Positions 16,802-27,244 of a stretch of 64,000 nucleotides of DNA are shown one piece after another (positions within the stretch are counted from its first letter, which is position 1; each line of letters begins with the position of its first letter). The position numbers and the translations under genes are program-made. The notes beneath the pieces were generated by a model that was not told the origin of the DNA, did not search any database, and saw only the letters and a program-made list of their open reading frames with translations. The stretch is from positions 3,472,001 through 3,536,000 of the forward strand of contig NZ_CP044549.1 in the NCBI RefSeq assembly GCF_009859475.1. Direction: 5' to 3'. The stretch comes from Hydrogenophaga sp. BPS33 (GTDB lineage Bacteria > Pseudomonadota > Gammaproteobacteria > Burkholderiales > Burkholderiaceae_C).

Positions 16802-16841
16802 GGGGAAACTCCATTGGAATGGTTGTCGTGAGCAGCCTGCA

Positions 16842-18530
16842 TCAGGCCGCTTGAGAGATTTCGGATCCGCGGGCATGCGCCGCCAGCCCTGCGCGCTGCA
16901 TGCCGGAGACGATGGCCTTGAAGGAGGCGGACACGATGTTCGCATCGATGCCCACGCCAAACAACGTGCGATGGTCATCGATCCGCAGCTCGACATACGC
17001 CACAGCGCGGGCTTCGGCTCCGGAACCGATGGCGTGCTCATGGTAATCCAGCACGCGCAATTGTCGGCCCGTGGCGGCGGCAATGCCATTGACAACAGCG
17101 TCGATGGGGCCGTTGCCCTGCCCGTCCACAGCCACCACCTGCCCTGCGATCGGCAACTGCGCGGACACGCGCACGCGCTGCCCATCCACATTGGCAATCG
17201 TCGGCTGCACTGGCGCCTGTTTCGGCGAGAGGCCGTATTCGCGCTCGAAGATGGACCAGAGATCGCTGGCGCTCAGTTCCTTGCCCTCGGCGTCCATGAC
17301 GCGCTGCACCACCTGGCTGAATTCGATCTGCAGCCGGCGTGGCAACTCGAGTCCGTATTCGCTCTCGAGCAGGTAGGCCATGCCCCCCTTGCCCGACTGG
17401 CTGTTGACCCGGATGACCGCCTCATAGCTGCGCCCCAGATCCTTGGGGTCGATGGGGAGATAGGGAATCGCCCAGACATCGCCGTCCCGCCGAACCGCGA
17501 ACGCCTTCTTGATCGCGTCCTGGTGCGAGCCCGAGAACGACGTGTAGACCAGCTCGCCCACATACGGGTGGCGGGGATGCACCGGCAATTGATTGCAGTA
17601 CTCCACCTCGCGCCGGATGGCATCGATATCGGAGAAGTCGAGCTGGGGCGATACACCTTGCACGTAGAGGTTGAGCGCGACATTGACGACATCGAGGTTG
17701 CCCGTGCGCTCACCGTTGCCGAAGAGGCAGCCTTCGACGCGGTGCGCACCGGCCATCATGGCCATCTCGGCGGCGGCGGTGCCAGTGCCGCGGTCGTTGT
17801 GCGGGTGCACCGACAACACCACGTTGGGCCGATCGGCGAAGCGCCGGCTCATCCACTCGATCTGGTCGGCGAAAACATTGGGCGTTGCGTTCTCCACCGT
17901 CGTGGGCAGGTTGAGAATCACCGGCCGCCCTGCGCCCCACGCGGCAATCGCGGTTTCGCACGCCTGCCAGGACACCTCCAACTCGGCCATGCTGAAGGTT
18001 TCGGGCGAGTATTGCAGCACCCATTCGGTCTCGGGCTGTGCATCGGTGAGGCGCTTGATCTGCCCCACGCTGCGCTCGATCAATGCCATCACCTCGGGCA
18101 CGCTCATGCCGAACACCACGTCGCGCCACACGGGAGCCACCGCGTTGTAGACGTGCACGATGGCTTTGCGCGCACCACGAAGAGACTCGACCGTGCGCGC
18201 AATCAACTCTTCACGGGCAGGCGTCATGACCTGAATGGCCACATCCGAGGGAATACGACCTTCGTCGATGAGACGGCGCAGGAAGTCGAACTCCACCTGA
18301 GAGGCCGCCGGGAAGCCCACTTCGATTTCCTTGAAACCGATCTTCACCAGCAGATCGAACATGCGCAGCTTGCGCTCCACATCCATCGGTTCGATCAGCG
18401 CCTGGTTGCCATCGCGCAAGTCGGTGCTCAGCCAGATGGGTGCCTGGGTCAGCACGGCGTCGGGCCAGATGCGGTCCTTGAGGCCGATGGGTTTGAAAGC
18501 GGGGTACTTGCTGGTAGGTTGTTTCAACAT
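16842..18530 (-). CDS. leuA: 2-isopropylmalate synthase, long form (562 aa)
   Basis: This is the longer LeuA subfamily, with [20 protein letters not shown] near residue 30, the metal-binding [19 protein letters not shown], and the C-terminal leucine-binding regulatory domain ([15 protein letters not shown], then [17 protein letters not shown]). It catalyses the same reaction as its downstream neighbour, so the operon has two isozymes from different subfamilies. The upstream leader encodes a Leu-codon peptide and a terminator hairpin, so leucine attenuation probably controls both. Confidence 0.93.
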   Translation of the reverse strand: MLKQPTSKYPAFKPIGLKDRIWPDAVLTQAPIWLSTDLRDGNQALIEPMDVERKLRMFDLLVKIGFKEIEVGFPAASQVEFDFLRRLIDEGRIPSDVAIQVMTPAREELIARTVESLRGARKAIVHVYNAVAPVWRDVVFGMSVPEVMALIERSVGQIKRLTDAQPETEWVLQYSPETFSMAELEVSWQACETAIAAWGAGRPVILNLPTTVENATPNVFADQIEWMSRRFADRPNVVLSVHPHNDRGTGTAAAEMAMMAGAHRVEGCLFGNGERTGNLDVVNVALNLYVQGVSPQLDFSDIDAIRREVEYCNQLPVHPRHPYVGELVYTSFSGSHQDAIKKAFAVRRDGDVWAIPYLPIDPKDLGRSYEAVIRVNSQSGKGGMAYLLESEYGLELPRRLQIEFSQVVQRVMDAEGKELSASDLWSIFEREYGLSPKQAPVQPTIANVDGQRVRVSAQLPIAGQVVAVDGQGNGPIDAVVNGIAAATGRQLRVLDYHEHAIGSGAEARAVAYVELRIDDHRTLFGVGIDANIVSASFKAIVSGMQRAGLAAHARGSEISQAA

Positions 18531-18571
18531 GGTGCACTCTCGATGGTCTGTGAAACCCGCAACCCCAAACT

Positions 18572-18606
18572 AAAACGGCCCGTTGCGGGAGCAAACGGGC
18601 CGTTTT
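18572..18606 (-). terminator. Attenuator hairpin of the leuA leader
   Basis: On the minus strand, ACGGCCCGTT pairs with AACGGGCCGT around a 9-base loop and is followed by TTTAGTTT, an intrinsic terminator shape. It lies between the leader-peptide stop (18624) and leuA (start 18530), so read-through is needed for expression. Confidence 0.75.
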
Positions 18607-18623
18607 GAAGGAATGCGCGCGCG

Positions 18624-18680
18624 CTATCCAGACTGCCCGTGACGGACATCCAGTAGTAGAGCGAAAGCGCGAAAACTCAT
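18624..18680 (-). CDS. leuL: Leucine leader peptide (18 aa)
   Basis: The small frame reads MSFRAFALLLDVRHGQSG, with three consecutive Leu codons CTA CTA CTG, the first two rare in such a high-GC genome. The stop is 17 bases before the terminator hairpin. This is the classical attenuation layout: ribosomes stalled at Leu codons when charged tRNA-Leu is scarce would favour read-through into the tandem leuA genes. A weak promoter (TTGAGC, 18-bp spacer, TGATAG) ends about 10 bases upstream of the ATG. Leu leaders of this type are known in other proteobacteria. Confidence 0.75.
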   Translation of the reverse strand: MSFRAFALLLDVRHGQSG

Positions 18681-18716
18681 GCGGGGAACTCTATCACAAG
18701 TTTTTGGTGACGCCGC

Positions 18717-19529
18717 TCAATCGTCGTGCAGACCGCGTTCATCGGGCTCATCGGTGGAGGTGCTGATCACGCTGGTGGGTTTCCCCTTGGCCTTGCGCCA
18801 GCAGTACACCGCGTACCCCGAAAGGCCATACACCACGAACAGCGCGAACAGCACGGTGGGCGGGTGGATGTTGATGACCGCGATCCCCAACGCCACCAGC
18901 ACGATGGCCGCGAACGGCACGCTCTTCTTCAGGCTCAGGTCCTTGAAGCTGTAGAACGGCACGTTGGTGACCATGGTCAGGCCGGTGTAGAGCGTGATGA
19001 CGAACATGGGCCAGGTCACGTCCTGCGGCGCGATCTCCAGCTCGGTCATGAGCCAGATGAAACCCGCCACCAGGGCAGCAGCAGCCGGCGATGGCAAGCC
19101 CTGGAAATAGCGCTTGTCCACCACCCCGGTGTTGACATTGAAGCGCGCCAGTCGCAATGCCGCACAGGCGCAATAGACGAACGCCGCAATCCATCCCCAG
19201 CGGCCAATGTCGCGCAGCGTCCACTCGTAGGCAATCAGCGCCGGCGCCGCGCCGAAGGACACCATGTCGGACAGGGAATCCATCTGTTCGCCAAAGGCGC
19301 TCTGGGTATTGGTCATGCGCGCCACGCGCCCATCCAGGCTGTCGAGCACCATGGCCACAAAAATCCCGACGGTCGCCAGATCGAAGCGGCCGTTCATGGC
19401 CATGACCACGGAATAGAAGCCGCCGAACAGCGCAGCCAGTGTGATCATGTTGGGCAACATGTAGATGCCCTTGGGACGCCGCGGGCGTTCCTCGTGTTGC
19501 GTCATGTGCGGTTCTGTTCCATCGTGCAT
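18717..19529 (-). CDS. pssA: CDP-diacylglycerol--serine O-phosphatidyltransferase
   Basis: It makes phosphatidylserine, the precursor of phosphatidylethanolamine, in the inner membrane. The CDP-alcohol phosphotransferase signature is complete: DSLDGRVAR, then eight residues, G, three residues, D, three residues, D (DGRVAR...FGEQMDSLSD), at residues about 63-90. Six to eight hydrophobic helices follow, with a hydrophilic tail. The gene lies between ilvC and leuA, a conserved arrangement in Comamonadaceae-like genomes. An alternative start eight residues downstream (MTQHEE) is possible. Confidence 0.93.
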   Translation of the reverse strand: MHDGTEPHMTQHEERPRRPKGIYMLPNMITLAALFGGFYSVVMAMNGRFDLATVGIFVAMVLDSLDGRVARMTNTQSAFGEQMDSLSDMVSFGAAPALIAYEWTLRDIGRWGWIAAFVYCACAALRLARFNVNTGVVDKRYFQGLPSPAAAALVAGFIWLMTELEIAPQDVTWPMFVITLYTGLTMVTNVPFYSFKDLSLKKSVPFAAIVLVALGIAVINIHPPTVLFALFVVYGLSGYAVYCWRKAKGKPTSVISTSTDEPDERGLHDD

Positions 19530-19621
19530 GGGAGGCCTCTCCTGTCTTCTTGTGTCGGGCGTCGGCCGCTGCGACAGCGATCTGCGTCAAATGTGCAGTG
19601 TACGGCAGGGCTGGCAGGGTG

Positions 19622-19656
19622 AAAAACGACAAAGGCCACCGAAGTGGCCTCTGTCT
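19622..19656 (-). terminator. Intrinsic terminator after ilvC
   Basis: On the minus strand, AGGCCAC and GTGGCCT form a 7-bp stem around TTCG. They are followed by TTGTCGTTTTT. It lies about 40 bases past the ilvC stop and separates the ilv operon from pssA. Confidence 0.75.
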
Positions 19657-19696
19657 TTGACCCGCCGCGTGGACGGGTCGCGCGCGCTCCAAGGGA

Positions 19697-20831
<1,135 letters not shown>

Positions 20832-20855
20832 GCGAAAGGCTGAGCCCCGAAAAAG

Positions 20856-21347
20856 TCAAACGCGCAGGATTCTCTCACCTCGGCCGATGCCGCTGGCACC
20901 GGTGCGCACGGTTTCGAGAATGGCCGAGCGGTCGATAGCCTCCAGGAAGGCGTCGTTCTTGCCCTGGTCGCCCGTGAGTTCGATGGTGTAACTCTTCTCG
21001 GTCACGTCGATGATGCGACCGCGGAAGATGTCGGCCATGCGCTTCATTTCCTCGCGCTCCTTGCCCACCGCACGCACCTTCACCATCATGAGCTCGCGCT
21101 CGGTGTAGGCGCCTTCGGTGAGGTCGACCACCTTGACGACTTCGATCAGGCGGTTCAGGTGCTTGGTGATCTGCTCAATGACATCGTCCGACCCCGTGGT
21201 CTGGATCGTCATGCGCGAGAGGCTCGGGTCTTCGGTGGGCGCCACCGTGAGCGATTCGATGTTGTAACCACGGGCGGAGAAGAGTCCCACCACGCGCGAC
21301 AAGGCGCCGGGTTCGTTCTCCAGCAAGACAGCAATGATGTGTTTCAT
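20856..21347 (-). CDS. ilvH: Acetolactate synthase small (regulatory) subunit
   Basis: It binds the large subunit and gives valine feedback sensitivity. The start is MKHIIAVLLENEPGALSRVVG at 21347, the conserved beginning of the family; the upstream extension is out of keeping. Residues 4-78 form an ACT domain (ENEPGALSRVVGLFSARGYNIESLTV), and residues about 80-160 form the C-terminal domain. At 163 residues it is standard length. It lies 122 bases after ilvB. Confidence 0.97.
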   Translation of the reverse strand: MKHIIAVLLENEPGALSRVVGLFSARGYNIESLTVAPTEDPSLSRMTIQTTGSDDVIEQITKHLNRLIEVVKVVDLTEGAYTERELMMVKVRAVGKEREEMKRMADIFRGRIIDVTEKSYTIELTGDQGKNDAFLEAIDRSAILETVRTGASGIGRGERILRV

Positions 21348-21469
21348 GGGTGCGATTCCTCTTTTCGCCGCCCTCCCCCGTGCACGGTAATGCACGGGCT
21401 CGACGGACAATAGATTCGTCTAGGGGGATGAAGCGGCACGTTGACCGACGCCGCTTCGCTTGAAGGTGT

Positions 21470-23254
21470 TTACAGGTCCTCGGAACCCAGCAGCATCTCG
21501 GTGATGCCTTTACCGGCCTGGACCATGGGGAACACGTTCTCCGTGGGGTCGGTGCGGAAGTCCATGAACACGGTGCGGTCCTTGAGCTTGCGCGCCTCGC
21601 GCAGTGCCGGCTCCACGTCCTGCGGCTTTTCGATCAGCATGCCGACGTGGCCATAGGCCTCGGCAAGCTTCACGAAATCGGGCAAGGCGTCCATGTAGCT
21701 GTGGCTGTAACGGCCTTCGTAGTCCAGCTCCTGCCACTGCCGCACCATGCCGAGGTAGCGGTTGTTCAACGAGCAGATCTTGATCGGCGTCTTGTACTGG
21801 AAGCAGGTGGACAGTTCCTGGATGTTCATCTGCACCGAGCCTTCGCCGGTAATGGTGAACACCTCGGCGTCCGGTTTGGCCAGCTTGATGCCCATGGCAT
21901 AGGGAATGCCCACGCCCATGGTGCCCAGGCCTCCGGAGTTGATCCAGCGGCGTGGTTCGTCGAAGCGGTAGTACTGCGCCGCCCACATCTGGTGCTGACC
22001 GACGTCGGACGTGATGTAGGCGTCGGCATCCTTGGTCATGTTCCAGAGCGTTTCGATCACGTACTGGGGCTTGATGACGTCCTGGTTGCCACGGTCGTAC
22101 TTCAGGCAGTCCCTGGAGCGCCAGGCCTCGATGGTCTTCCACCATTCGCCCAACGCCTTCTCATCAGGACGCGAGGCGTTCTCGCGCACCATGTTGATCA
22201 GCTCGGTCAGCACGTCCTTGACGTCGCCGACGATGGGCACATCGACCTTGACGCGCTTGGAGATGCTCGAAGGGTCGATGTCGATGTGGATGATCTTGCG
22301 CTCGTTCTGCGCGAAGTGCTTGGGGTTGCCGATCACCCGGTCGTCAAAGCGCGCGCCCACGGCCAGCAACACGTCGCAGTTCTGCATGGCGTTGTTGGCT
22401 TCGATCGTGCCGTGCATGCCCAGCATGCCGAGGAACTTGCGGTCCGACGCGGGGTACGCGCCCAGTCCCATCAAGGTGTTGGTGACCGGGTAGCCCAGCA
22501 TGTCCACCAAGGTGCGCAGCTCCTGGGTGGCATTGCCCAGCAGCACGCCGCCGCCGGTGTAGATGTAGGGCCGTTTCGCCGTCAGCAGCAGTTGCAGGGC
22601 CTTGCGGATCTGGCCGCCATGGCCTTTGCGCACGGGGTTGTACGAGCGCATTTCAACCGACTCGGGGTAGCCGTGGTATGGCACCTTGTTGAACGACACG
22701 TCCTTCGGGATATCCACCACCACGGGACCGGGACGGCCAGTGCGCGCGATGTGAAAGGCCTTTTTCATCACCGCGGCCATGTCGCGCGCATCCTTCACCA
22801 GGAAGTTGTGCTTGACGATGGGGCGCGTGATGCCGACGGTGTCGCACTCCTGGAAGGCGTCCAGACCGATCGCGGCCGTGGGCACCTGGCCGGAGATGAT
22901 GACCATCGGAATGCTGTCCATGTAGGCGGTGGCGATGCCGGTCACGGCATTCGTCAGGCCCGGGCCGGAGGTGACCAGGGCCACGCCCACGTCACCGGTG
23001 GCGCGCGCATAGCCGTCGGCCGCGTGCACTGCCGCCTGCTCGTGGCGCACCAGCACGTGCTGGATGGTGTCCTGCTTGTAGAAAGCGTCGTAGATGTGCA
23101 GCACAGCACCACCGGGGTAGCCCCAGATGTACTTCACCTGCTCGGCCTGGAGGGCCTTGACGAGGATTTCTGCGCCGCGGAGGTCTTGGGGGGCTGCGCC
23201 TGTACCCGACTGGGCGGCGGCAGCCGAGGCCAGTTCGGCCTTGCTGATTTCCAT
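21470..23254 (-). CDS. ilvB: Acetolactate synthase large (catalytic) subunit
   Basis: This ThDP-dependent enzyme opens valine/leucine and isoleucine synthesis. It shows the PYR-domain GYPGGAVLHIYDA and HEQAAVHAADGYARATG with the catalytic Glu, the central FAD domain (GARFDDRVIGNP), and the ThDP/Mg site GEGSVQMNIQELSTCFQY with NNRYLGMVRQWQ near the C-terminus. At 594 residues it is full length. It is the first gene of ilvB-ilvH-ilvC. I found no branched-chain leader peptide in the 285 bases upstream. Confidence 0.97.
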   Translation of the reverse strand: MEISKAELASAAAAQSGTGAAPQDLRGAEILVKALQAEQVKYIWGYPGGAVLHIYDAFYKQDTIQHVLVRHEQAAVHAADGYARATGDVGVALVTSGPGLTNAVTGIATAYMDSIPMVIISGQVPTAAIGLDAFQECDTVGITRPIVKHNFLVKDARDMAAVMKKAFHIARTGRPGPVVVDIPKDVSFNKVPYHGYPESVEMRSYNPVRKGHGGQIRKALQLLLTAKRPYIYTGGGVLLGNATQELRTLVDMLGYPVTNTLMGLGAYPASDRKFLGMLGMHGTIEANNAMQNCDVLLAVGARFDDRVIGNPKHFAQNERKIIHIDIDPSSISKRVKVDVPIVGDVKDVLTELINMVRENASRPDEKALGEWWKTIEAWRSRDCLKYDRGNQDVIKPQYVIETLWNMTKDADAYITSDVGQHQMWAAQYYRFDEPRRWINSGGLGTMGVGIPYAMGIKLAKPDAEVFTITGEGSVQMNIQELSTCFQYKTPIKICSLNNRYLGMVRQWQELDYEGRYSHSYMDALPDFVKLAEAYGHVGMLIEKPQDVEPALREARKLKDRTVFMDFRTDPTENVFPMVQAGKGITEMLLGSEDL

Positions 23255-23539
23255 GATGAACCTTTCGAGAATTTCTCTGACGAAAAACCTTGGGTGCCTC
23301 TAGACCAACTCTTGTGAAGCGGTGTCGAGACTTAAGACCAATGGCCATGGGCGGGCACATACCCCGCCGGACCTTGATCCGTTTGCCTTTTTGAATTGCA
23401 GCCGCGATTATCGCACCGCAACACGAAGAACATGCCGCGATCGCCGCCAAATGCGTGCTCGCGCCCTTGAATTTGCTGCGATGCGACAATCGCCGCTCCG
23501 CGTTTTTTCGATGCGCGCCCCGCGCCACGGCCCCTTTTC
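23255..23539. other. Divergent intergenic region between ilvB and the RDD gene
   Basis: These 285 bases must hold the promoters of the ilv operon (minus) and of the RDD-dgkA-LOG run (plus). I see no hairpin-plus-T-run attenuator and no small frame rich in Leu, Val or Ile codons. Nothing else stands out. Confidence 0.5.
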
Positions 23540-24058
23540 ATGACCGAACACCCACCCGACAACCGCCCTGCGCTGACGGCGCCCTCCCTGCGCCGGCGCA
23601 TGGCGTGCTGGCTCTACGAAGGCATGCTGATGTTCGGCGTTGTCTTCATCGCGGGCTATCTGTTCTCCACCCTTACCCAGACCCGCCACGCGCTGGACAA
23701 CCGCCACGCCCAGCAGGCCTTTCTGTTCGTGGTGTTCGGCATCTACTTCACCTGGTTCTGGGCCAAGGGCCAGACCCTGGCCATGAAGACCTGGCACATC
23801 CGCGTCGTCGACCGCCACGGCCAGGCCCTGACCCAGTCCCGCGCCTTGCTGCGCTACCTGCTGTCCTGGCTCTGGCTGCTACCGCCCTTGGCCGTCTCGG
23901 GGCTCTTCAAACTGGCCGGCGGCGAACTCACCGTGTTGCTGATCGGCTGGATCGTGATCTGGGCCCTGCTCTCGCGCTTTCATCCGCAGCGACAATTCCT
24001 CCACGACGCGCTGGCCGGCACACGGCTGGTGCACCATCTCTCACCCGCCAAGCGATGA
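23540..24058 (+). CDS. RDD-family inner-membrane protein (172 aa)
   Basis: The RDD family is named for conserved Arg and two Asp residues. Here an Arg-rich N-terminus (LRRRMACWLYEGMLMFG) leads into the first helix, and the typical FWAKGQTLAMKTWHIRVVDRHGQAL loop follows the second. The C-terminal part has two further helices and RFHPQRQFLHDALAGTRLV, the family end motif. Its function is unsettled, with transport or ion-related roles proposed. Its stop overlaps the dgkA start by 4 bases. Confidence 0.88.
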   Translation: MTEHPPDNRPALTAPSLRRRMACWLYEGMLMFGVVFIAGYLFSTLTQTRHALDNRHAQQAFLFVVFGIYFTWFWAKGQTLAMKTWHIRVVDRHGQALTQSRALLRYLLSWLWLLPPLAVSGLFKLAGGELTVLLIGWIVIWALLSRFHPQRQFLHDALAGTRLVHHLSPAKR

Positions 24059-24453
24059 CCGCACGCCCCGACCAGGAACCGGTAGACGCCCAAAAGCGGC
24101 GCACGGGCCTCTCCCGCATCGCCCACGCCTTCGGCTACTCCGTGGCGGGCCTGCGCGCGGGCTGGGGCGAAACCGCCTTCCGCCAGGAGGCCCTGGCGGC
24201 CGTCATATTGGTTCCCACCGCATTCTGGCTGGGCAACACGTGGGTGGAAACCGCGTTGTTGATCGCCTCCGTGGTGGCGGTGATGGTGGTGGAGCTGCTC
24301 AACACCGGCATCGAAACGGCCATCGACCGCATCGGCCCCGAATGGCACAACCTGTCCAAGCGCGCCAAGGACATGGGCAGCGCCGCTGTGCTCCTGAGCC
24401 TGCTGCTGTGCGGCGGCATCTGGCTGGCCGCCCTGTGGGCGCGCTGGGCCTGA
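24055..24453 (+). CDS. dgkA: Diacylglycerol kinase (132 aa)
   Basis: This small membrane enzyme phosphorylates diacylglycerol to phosphatidic acid, recycling lipid left by membrane-derived glucan synthesis. The start ATG at 24055 overlaps the RDD stop. Three transmembrane helices and the signature VVELLNTGIETAIDRIG (with the catalytic Glu and Asn) are present. The N-terminal tail of about 20 residues is longer than in E. coli. Confidence 0.93.
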   Translation: MTARPDQEPVDAQKRRTGLSRIAHAFGYSVAGLRAGWGETAFRQEALAAVILVPTAFWLGNTWVETALLIASVVAVMVVELLNTGIETAIDRIGPEWHNLSKRAKDMGSAAVLLSLLLCGGIWLAALWARWA

Positions 24454-24479
24454 AAAACAACCATCCCCATCTCCTGAAC

Positions 24480-25067
24480 ATGACCACTCCCGCCTTTTCC
24501 CTCTGCGTGTATTGCGGCTCCCGCCCGGGTGTCGACCCGGCTTTTGCCGAAGTGGCCCGCGCCACCGGCACCTGGATCGGATCGCATGGGGGCCAGTTGG
24601 TCTATGGGGGCGGCCGCAACGGCCTCATGGGCCTGCTCTCCGAGGCCACGCTGAAGGCCGGCGGACGCGTGGTCGGCATCATTCCCAAGGCACTGGTCGA
24701 GAAGGAATGGGCCGACGACCGCTGCACCGAACTGCACGTGGTCGACACCATGCACGAGCGCAAACGCATGATGGCCGAGAAGGCCGATGCGTTTCTGGCA
24801 CTGCCCGGTGGCATCGGTACGTTCGAGGAGTTTTTCGAGGTCTGGACCTGGCGCCAGCTCGGCTACCACGACAAACCCGTGGGCCTGCTCAACGTGGCAG
24901 GTTACTACGACGGCCTGATGACCTTCCTGCGCACCGGCGTCGAACAGGCGTTCATGAACGCGTGGCAGATGGACCTGATCCGCGTGGGCTCGGACCTCTC
25001 CAGCCTGCTGCCCGAACTGGTGCAATCGGCCGGGCTCTCGCCCGAGCCGCGCATCGAGGCGATCTGA
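24480..25067 (+). CDS. LOG-family nucleotide phosphoribohydrolase (195 aa)
   Basis: LOG enzymes release a base from a nucleoside monophosphate, and in plants and some bacteria they activate cytokinins. The Rossmann-like core has VYCGSRPG, YGGGRNGLMG and the catalytic signature PGGIGTFEEFFE (about residues 109-120) with MHERKRMM just before. It is of bacterial housekeeping size, so the natural substrate is probably AMP-like rather than a cytokinin. It ends 6 bases before the stop of convergent glnB. Confidence 0.9.
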   Translation: MTTPAFSLCVYCGSRPGVDPAFAEVARATGTWIGSHGGQLVYGGGRNGLMGLLSEATLKAGGRVVGIIPKALVEKEWADDRCTELHVVDTMHERKRMMAEKADAFLALPGGIGTFEEFFEVWTWRQLGYHDKPVGLLNVAGYYDGLMTFLRTGVEQAFMNAWQMDLIRVGSDLSSLLPELVQSAGLSPEPRIEAI

Positions 25068-25073
25068 GCGGGA

Positions 25074-25505
<432 letters not shown>

Positions 25506-27185
25506 TCAAGCGCGGTACTTGCTGGTGATCGGATAACGCCAGTCCTTGCCGAAGCTGCGGTGCGTCACGCGAATGCCCACAGGCGCTTGCCGGCGCTTGT
25601 ACTCGTTGATGCGGATGAGGCGCACCACCTTGTCCACGTCGGCACGCTCGAAACCCGCTGCCACGATGCTCTCGGGGCTCTGGTCGTTCTCCATGTAGCG
25701 CTCGATGATGGCGTCGAGCACGGCGTATTCGGGCAGGCTGTCCTGGTCCTTCTGGTCGGGTCGCAATTCCGCGCTAGGCGGGCGCGTGATGATGCGCTCT
25801 GGGATCGGGTTGGCCCCGGTGCCGTACGGATCGTGTGCATTGCGCCAGCGCGCCAGCTTGAACACCATGGTCTTGGCCACGTCCTTGATGACCGCGAAAC
25901 CGCCCGCCATGTCGCCGTACAGCGTGCAGTAGCCGGTGGCCATCTCGCTCTTGTTGCCGGTGGTCAGCACGATGCTGCCGAACTTGTTGGACAAGGCCAT
26001 GAGCAAGGTGCCGCGGATGCGCGCCTGCAGGTTTTCTTCGGTCGTGTCTTCGGGCAAACCGGCGAACTCGTTGGCCAGGCTGGCCTTGAACGCTTCGAAC
26101 TGCGGCGCAATCGCGATCTCGTCGTAGCGCACACCCAGGCGCTCGGCCATGTCGCGCGCGTCGATCCAGGAAATGTCCGCCGTGTAGGGCGAGGGCATCA
26201 TCACCGTGCGCACCTTGTCCTTGCCCAAGGCATCGACCGCGATCGCCAGCACGAGCGCCGAATCGATGCCCCCCGACAGGCCGAGGATCGCGCCGGGAAA
26301 ACCGTTCTTGCCCAGGTAGTCGCGCACGCCCAGCACCAGTGCGTGCCAGAGATCGGCCTCGGGACTGTGCGCGCGGTCGGTCTCGGCGGCAATCTGCCAG
26401 CCCGCACCGTGCCGCGCGAAGGCCACGTCGAACAAGGTTTCTTCAAAGCTCACCGCACGGCCCGCAAGCGCGCCATCGGCCCCCAGCACGAAGCTGCGGC
26501 CTTCGAACACGATCTCGTCCTGCCCGCCCACCAGGTGGGCGTAGACCAGCGGCAGGCCCGTGGCGCGCACACGCTCGCGCATGGTGGCTTCACGCTCGCC
26601 GCCCTTGCCGGCATGGAAGGGGGAGGCGTTGATGACCGCGAGCACCTCGGCGCCGGCGGCTTTCGCGTCGGCCGCGGGCACGTCGAACCAGGCGTCTTCG
26701 CAGATCAGCAAACCCACGCGCACACCTTCCACGACGATCACACAAGCGCCATGACCGGGCACGAAATAGCGGCGTTCGTCGAACACCTGGTAGTTGGGCA
26801 GTTCGCGCTTGGCATAGGTATGGATCACGCGGCCCTCGCACAGCACGCTCGCCGCGTTGTGCAAGCAAGACACGGCCACGCTGCGCTCGCGCCGTTCCAC
26901 CGCCACGCCCGCGGCGCGCGCCGGATGTCCCACCACGATGTGCAGGCCTTTGAGATGCGCCGTACCGCTGGCCACCACTTTGAGGGCATCATCGCAGGCG
27001 TCGATGAAAGCGGGCCGCAGGAACAGGTCTTCGGCCGCGTAACCGCACACCGCCAGTTCCGGCGTGAGCAGCAGGCGCACGCCGCGCCCATAAGCCTGCG
27101 TGGCGGCATCGACGATTTTTTGGGCATTGCCCACCATGTCGCCCACCACGAAATTGAGCTGGGCCACGCAAATGGAGAGAGTCAT
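25506..27185 (-). CDS. nadE: Glutamine-dependent NAD+ synthetase (559 aa)
   Basis: It forms NAD+ from nicotinate adenine dinucleotide using glutamine nitrogen. The N-terminal domain (about 1-260) is a nitrilase-type glutaminase with LLTPELAVCGY and LICEDAWF (active-site Cys). The C-terminal synthetase domain has the ATP pyrophosphatase loop GLSGGIDSAL and GTGANPIPE. The start MTLSICVAQLNFVVGDMVGNAQ at 27185 matches the glutaminase start. It lies 93 bases upstream of glnB, so PII control of NAD synthesis by nitrogen status is plausible. Confidence 0.96.
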   Translation of the reverse strand: MTLSICVAQLNFVVGDMVGNAQKIVDAATQAYGRGVRLLLTPELAVCGYAAEDLFLRPAFIDACDDALKVVASGTAHLKGLHIVVGHPARAAGVAVERRERSVAVSCLHNAASVLCEGRVIHTYAKRELPNYQVFDERRYFVPGHGACVIVVEGVRVGLLICEDAWFDVPAADAKAAGAEVLAVINASPFHAGKGGEREATMRERVRATGLPLVYAHLVGGQDEIVFEGRSFVLGADGALAGRAVSFEETLFDVAFARHGAGWQIAAETDRAHSPEADLWHALVLGVRDYLGKNGFPGAILGLSGGIDSALVLAIAVDALGKDKVRTVMMPSPYTADISWIDARDMAERLGVRYDEIAIAPQFEAFKASLANEFAGLPEDTTEENLQARIRGTLLMALSNKFGSIVLTTGNKSEMATGYCTLYGDMAGGFAVIKDVAKTMVFKLARWRNAHDPYGTGANPIPERIITRPPSAELRPDQKDQDSLPEYAVLDAIIERYMENDQSPESIVAAGFERADVDKVVRLIRINEYKRRQAPVGIRVTHRSFGKDWRYPITSKYRA

Positions 27186-27244
27186 GGAGTTGTCTGGAAA
27201 TCGGGCTGGAGTTGCCGCGCGCAAGCGGTGGCCGGGAGCCGTGA

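Noticed and set aside
16395..18608. A 737-codon open frame on the plus strand
   Set aside because: It lies wholly antisense to the two leuA genes, whose frames have recognised catalytic motifs; its sequence is the repetitive His/Arg/Leu-rich type produced by antisense frames in GC-rich DNA.
23255..23539. Branched-chain leader peptide upstream of ilvB
   Set aside because: I read the minus strand for Leu/Val/Ile-rich short frames and a terminator hairpin and found neither.
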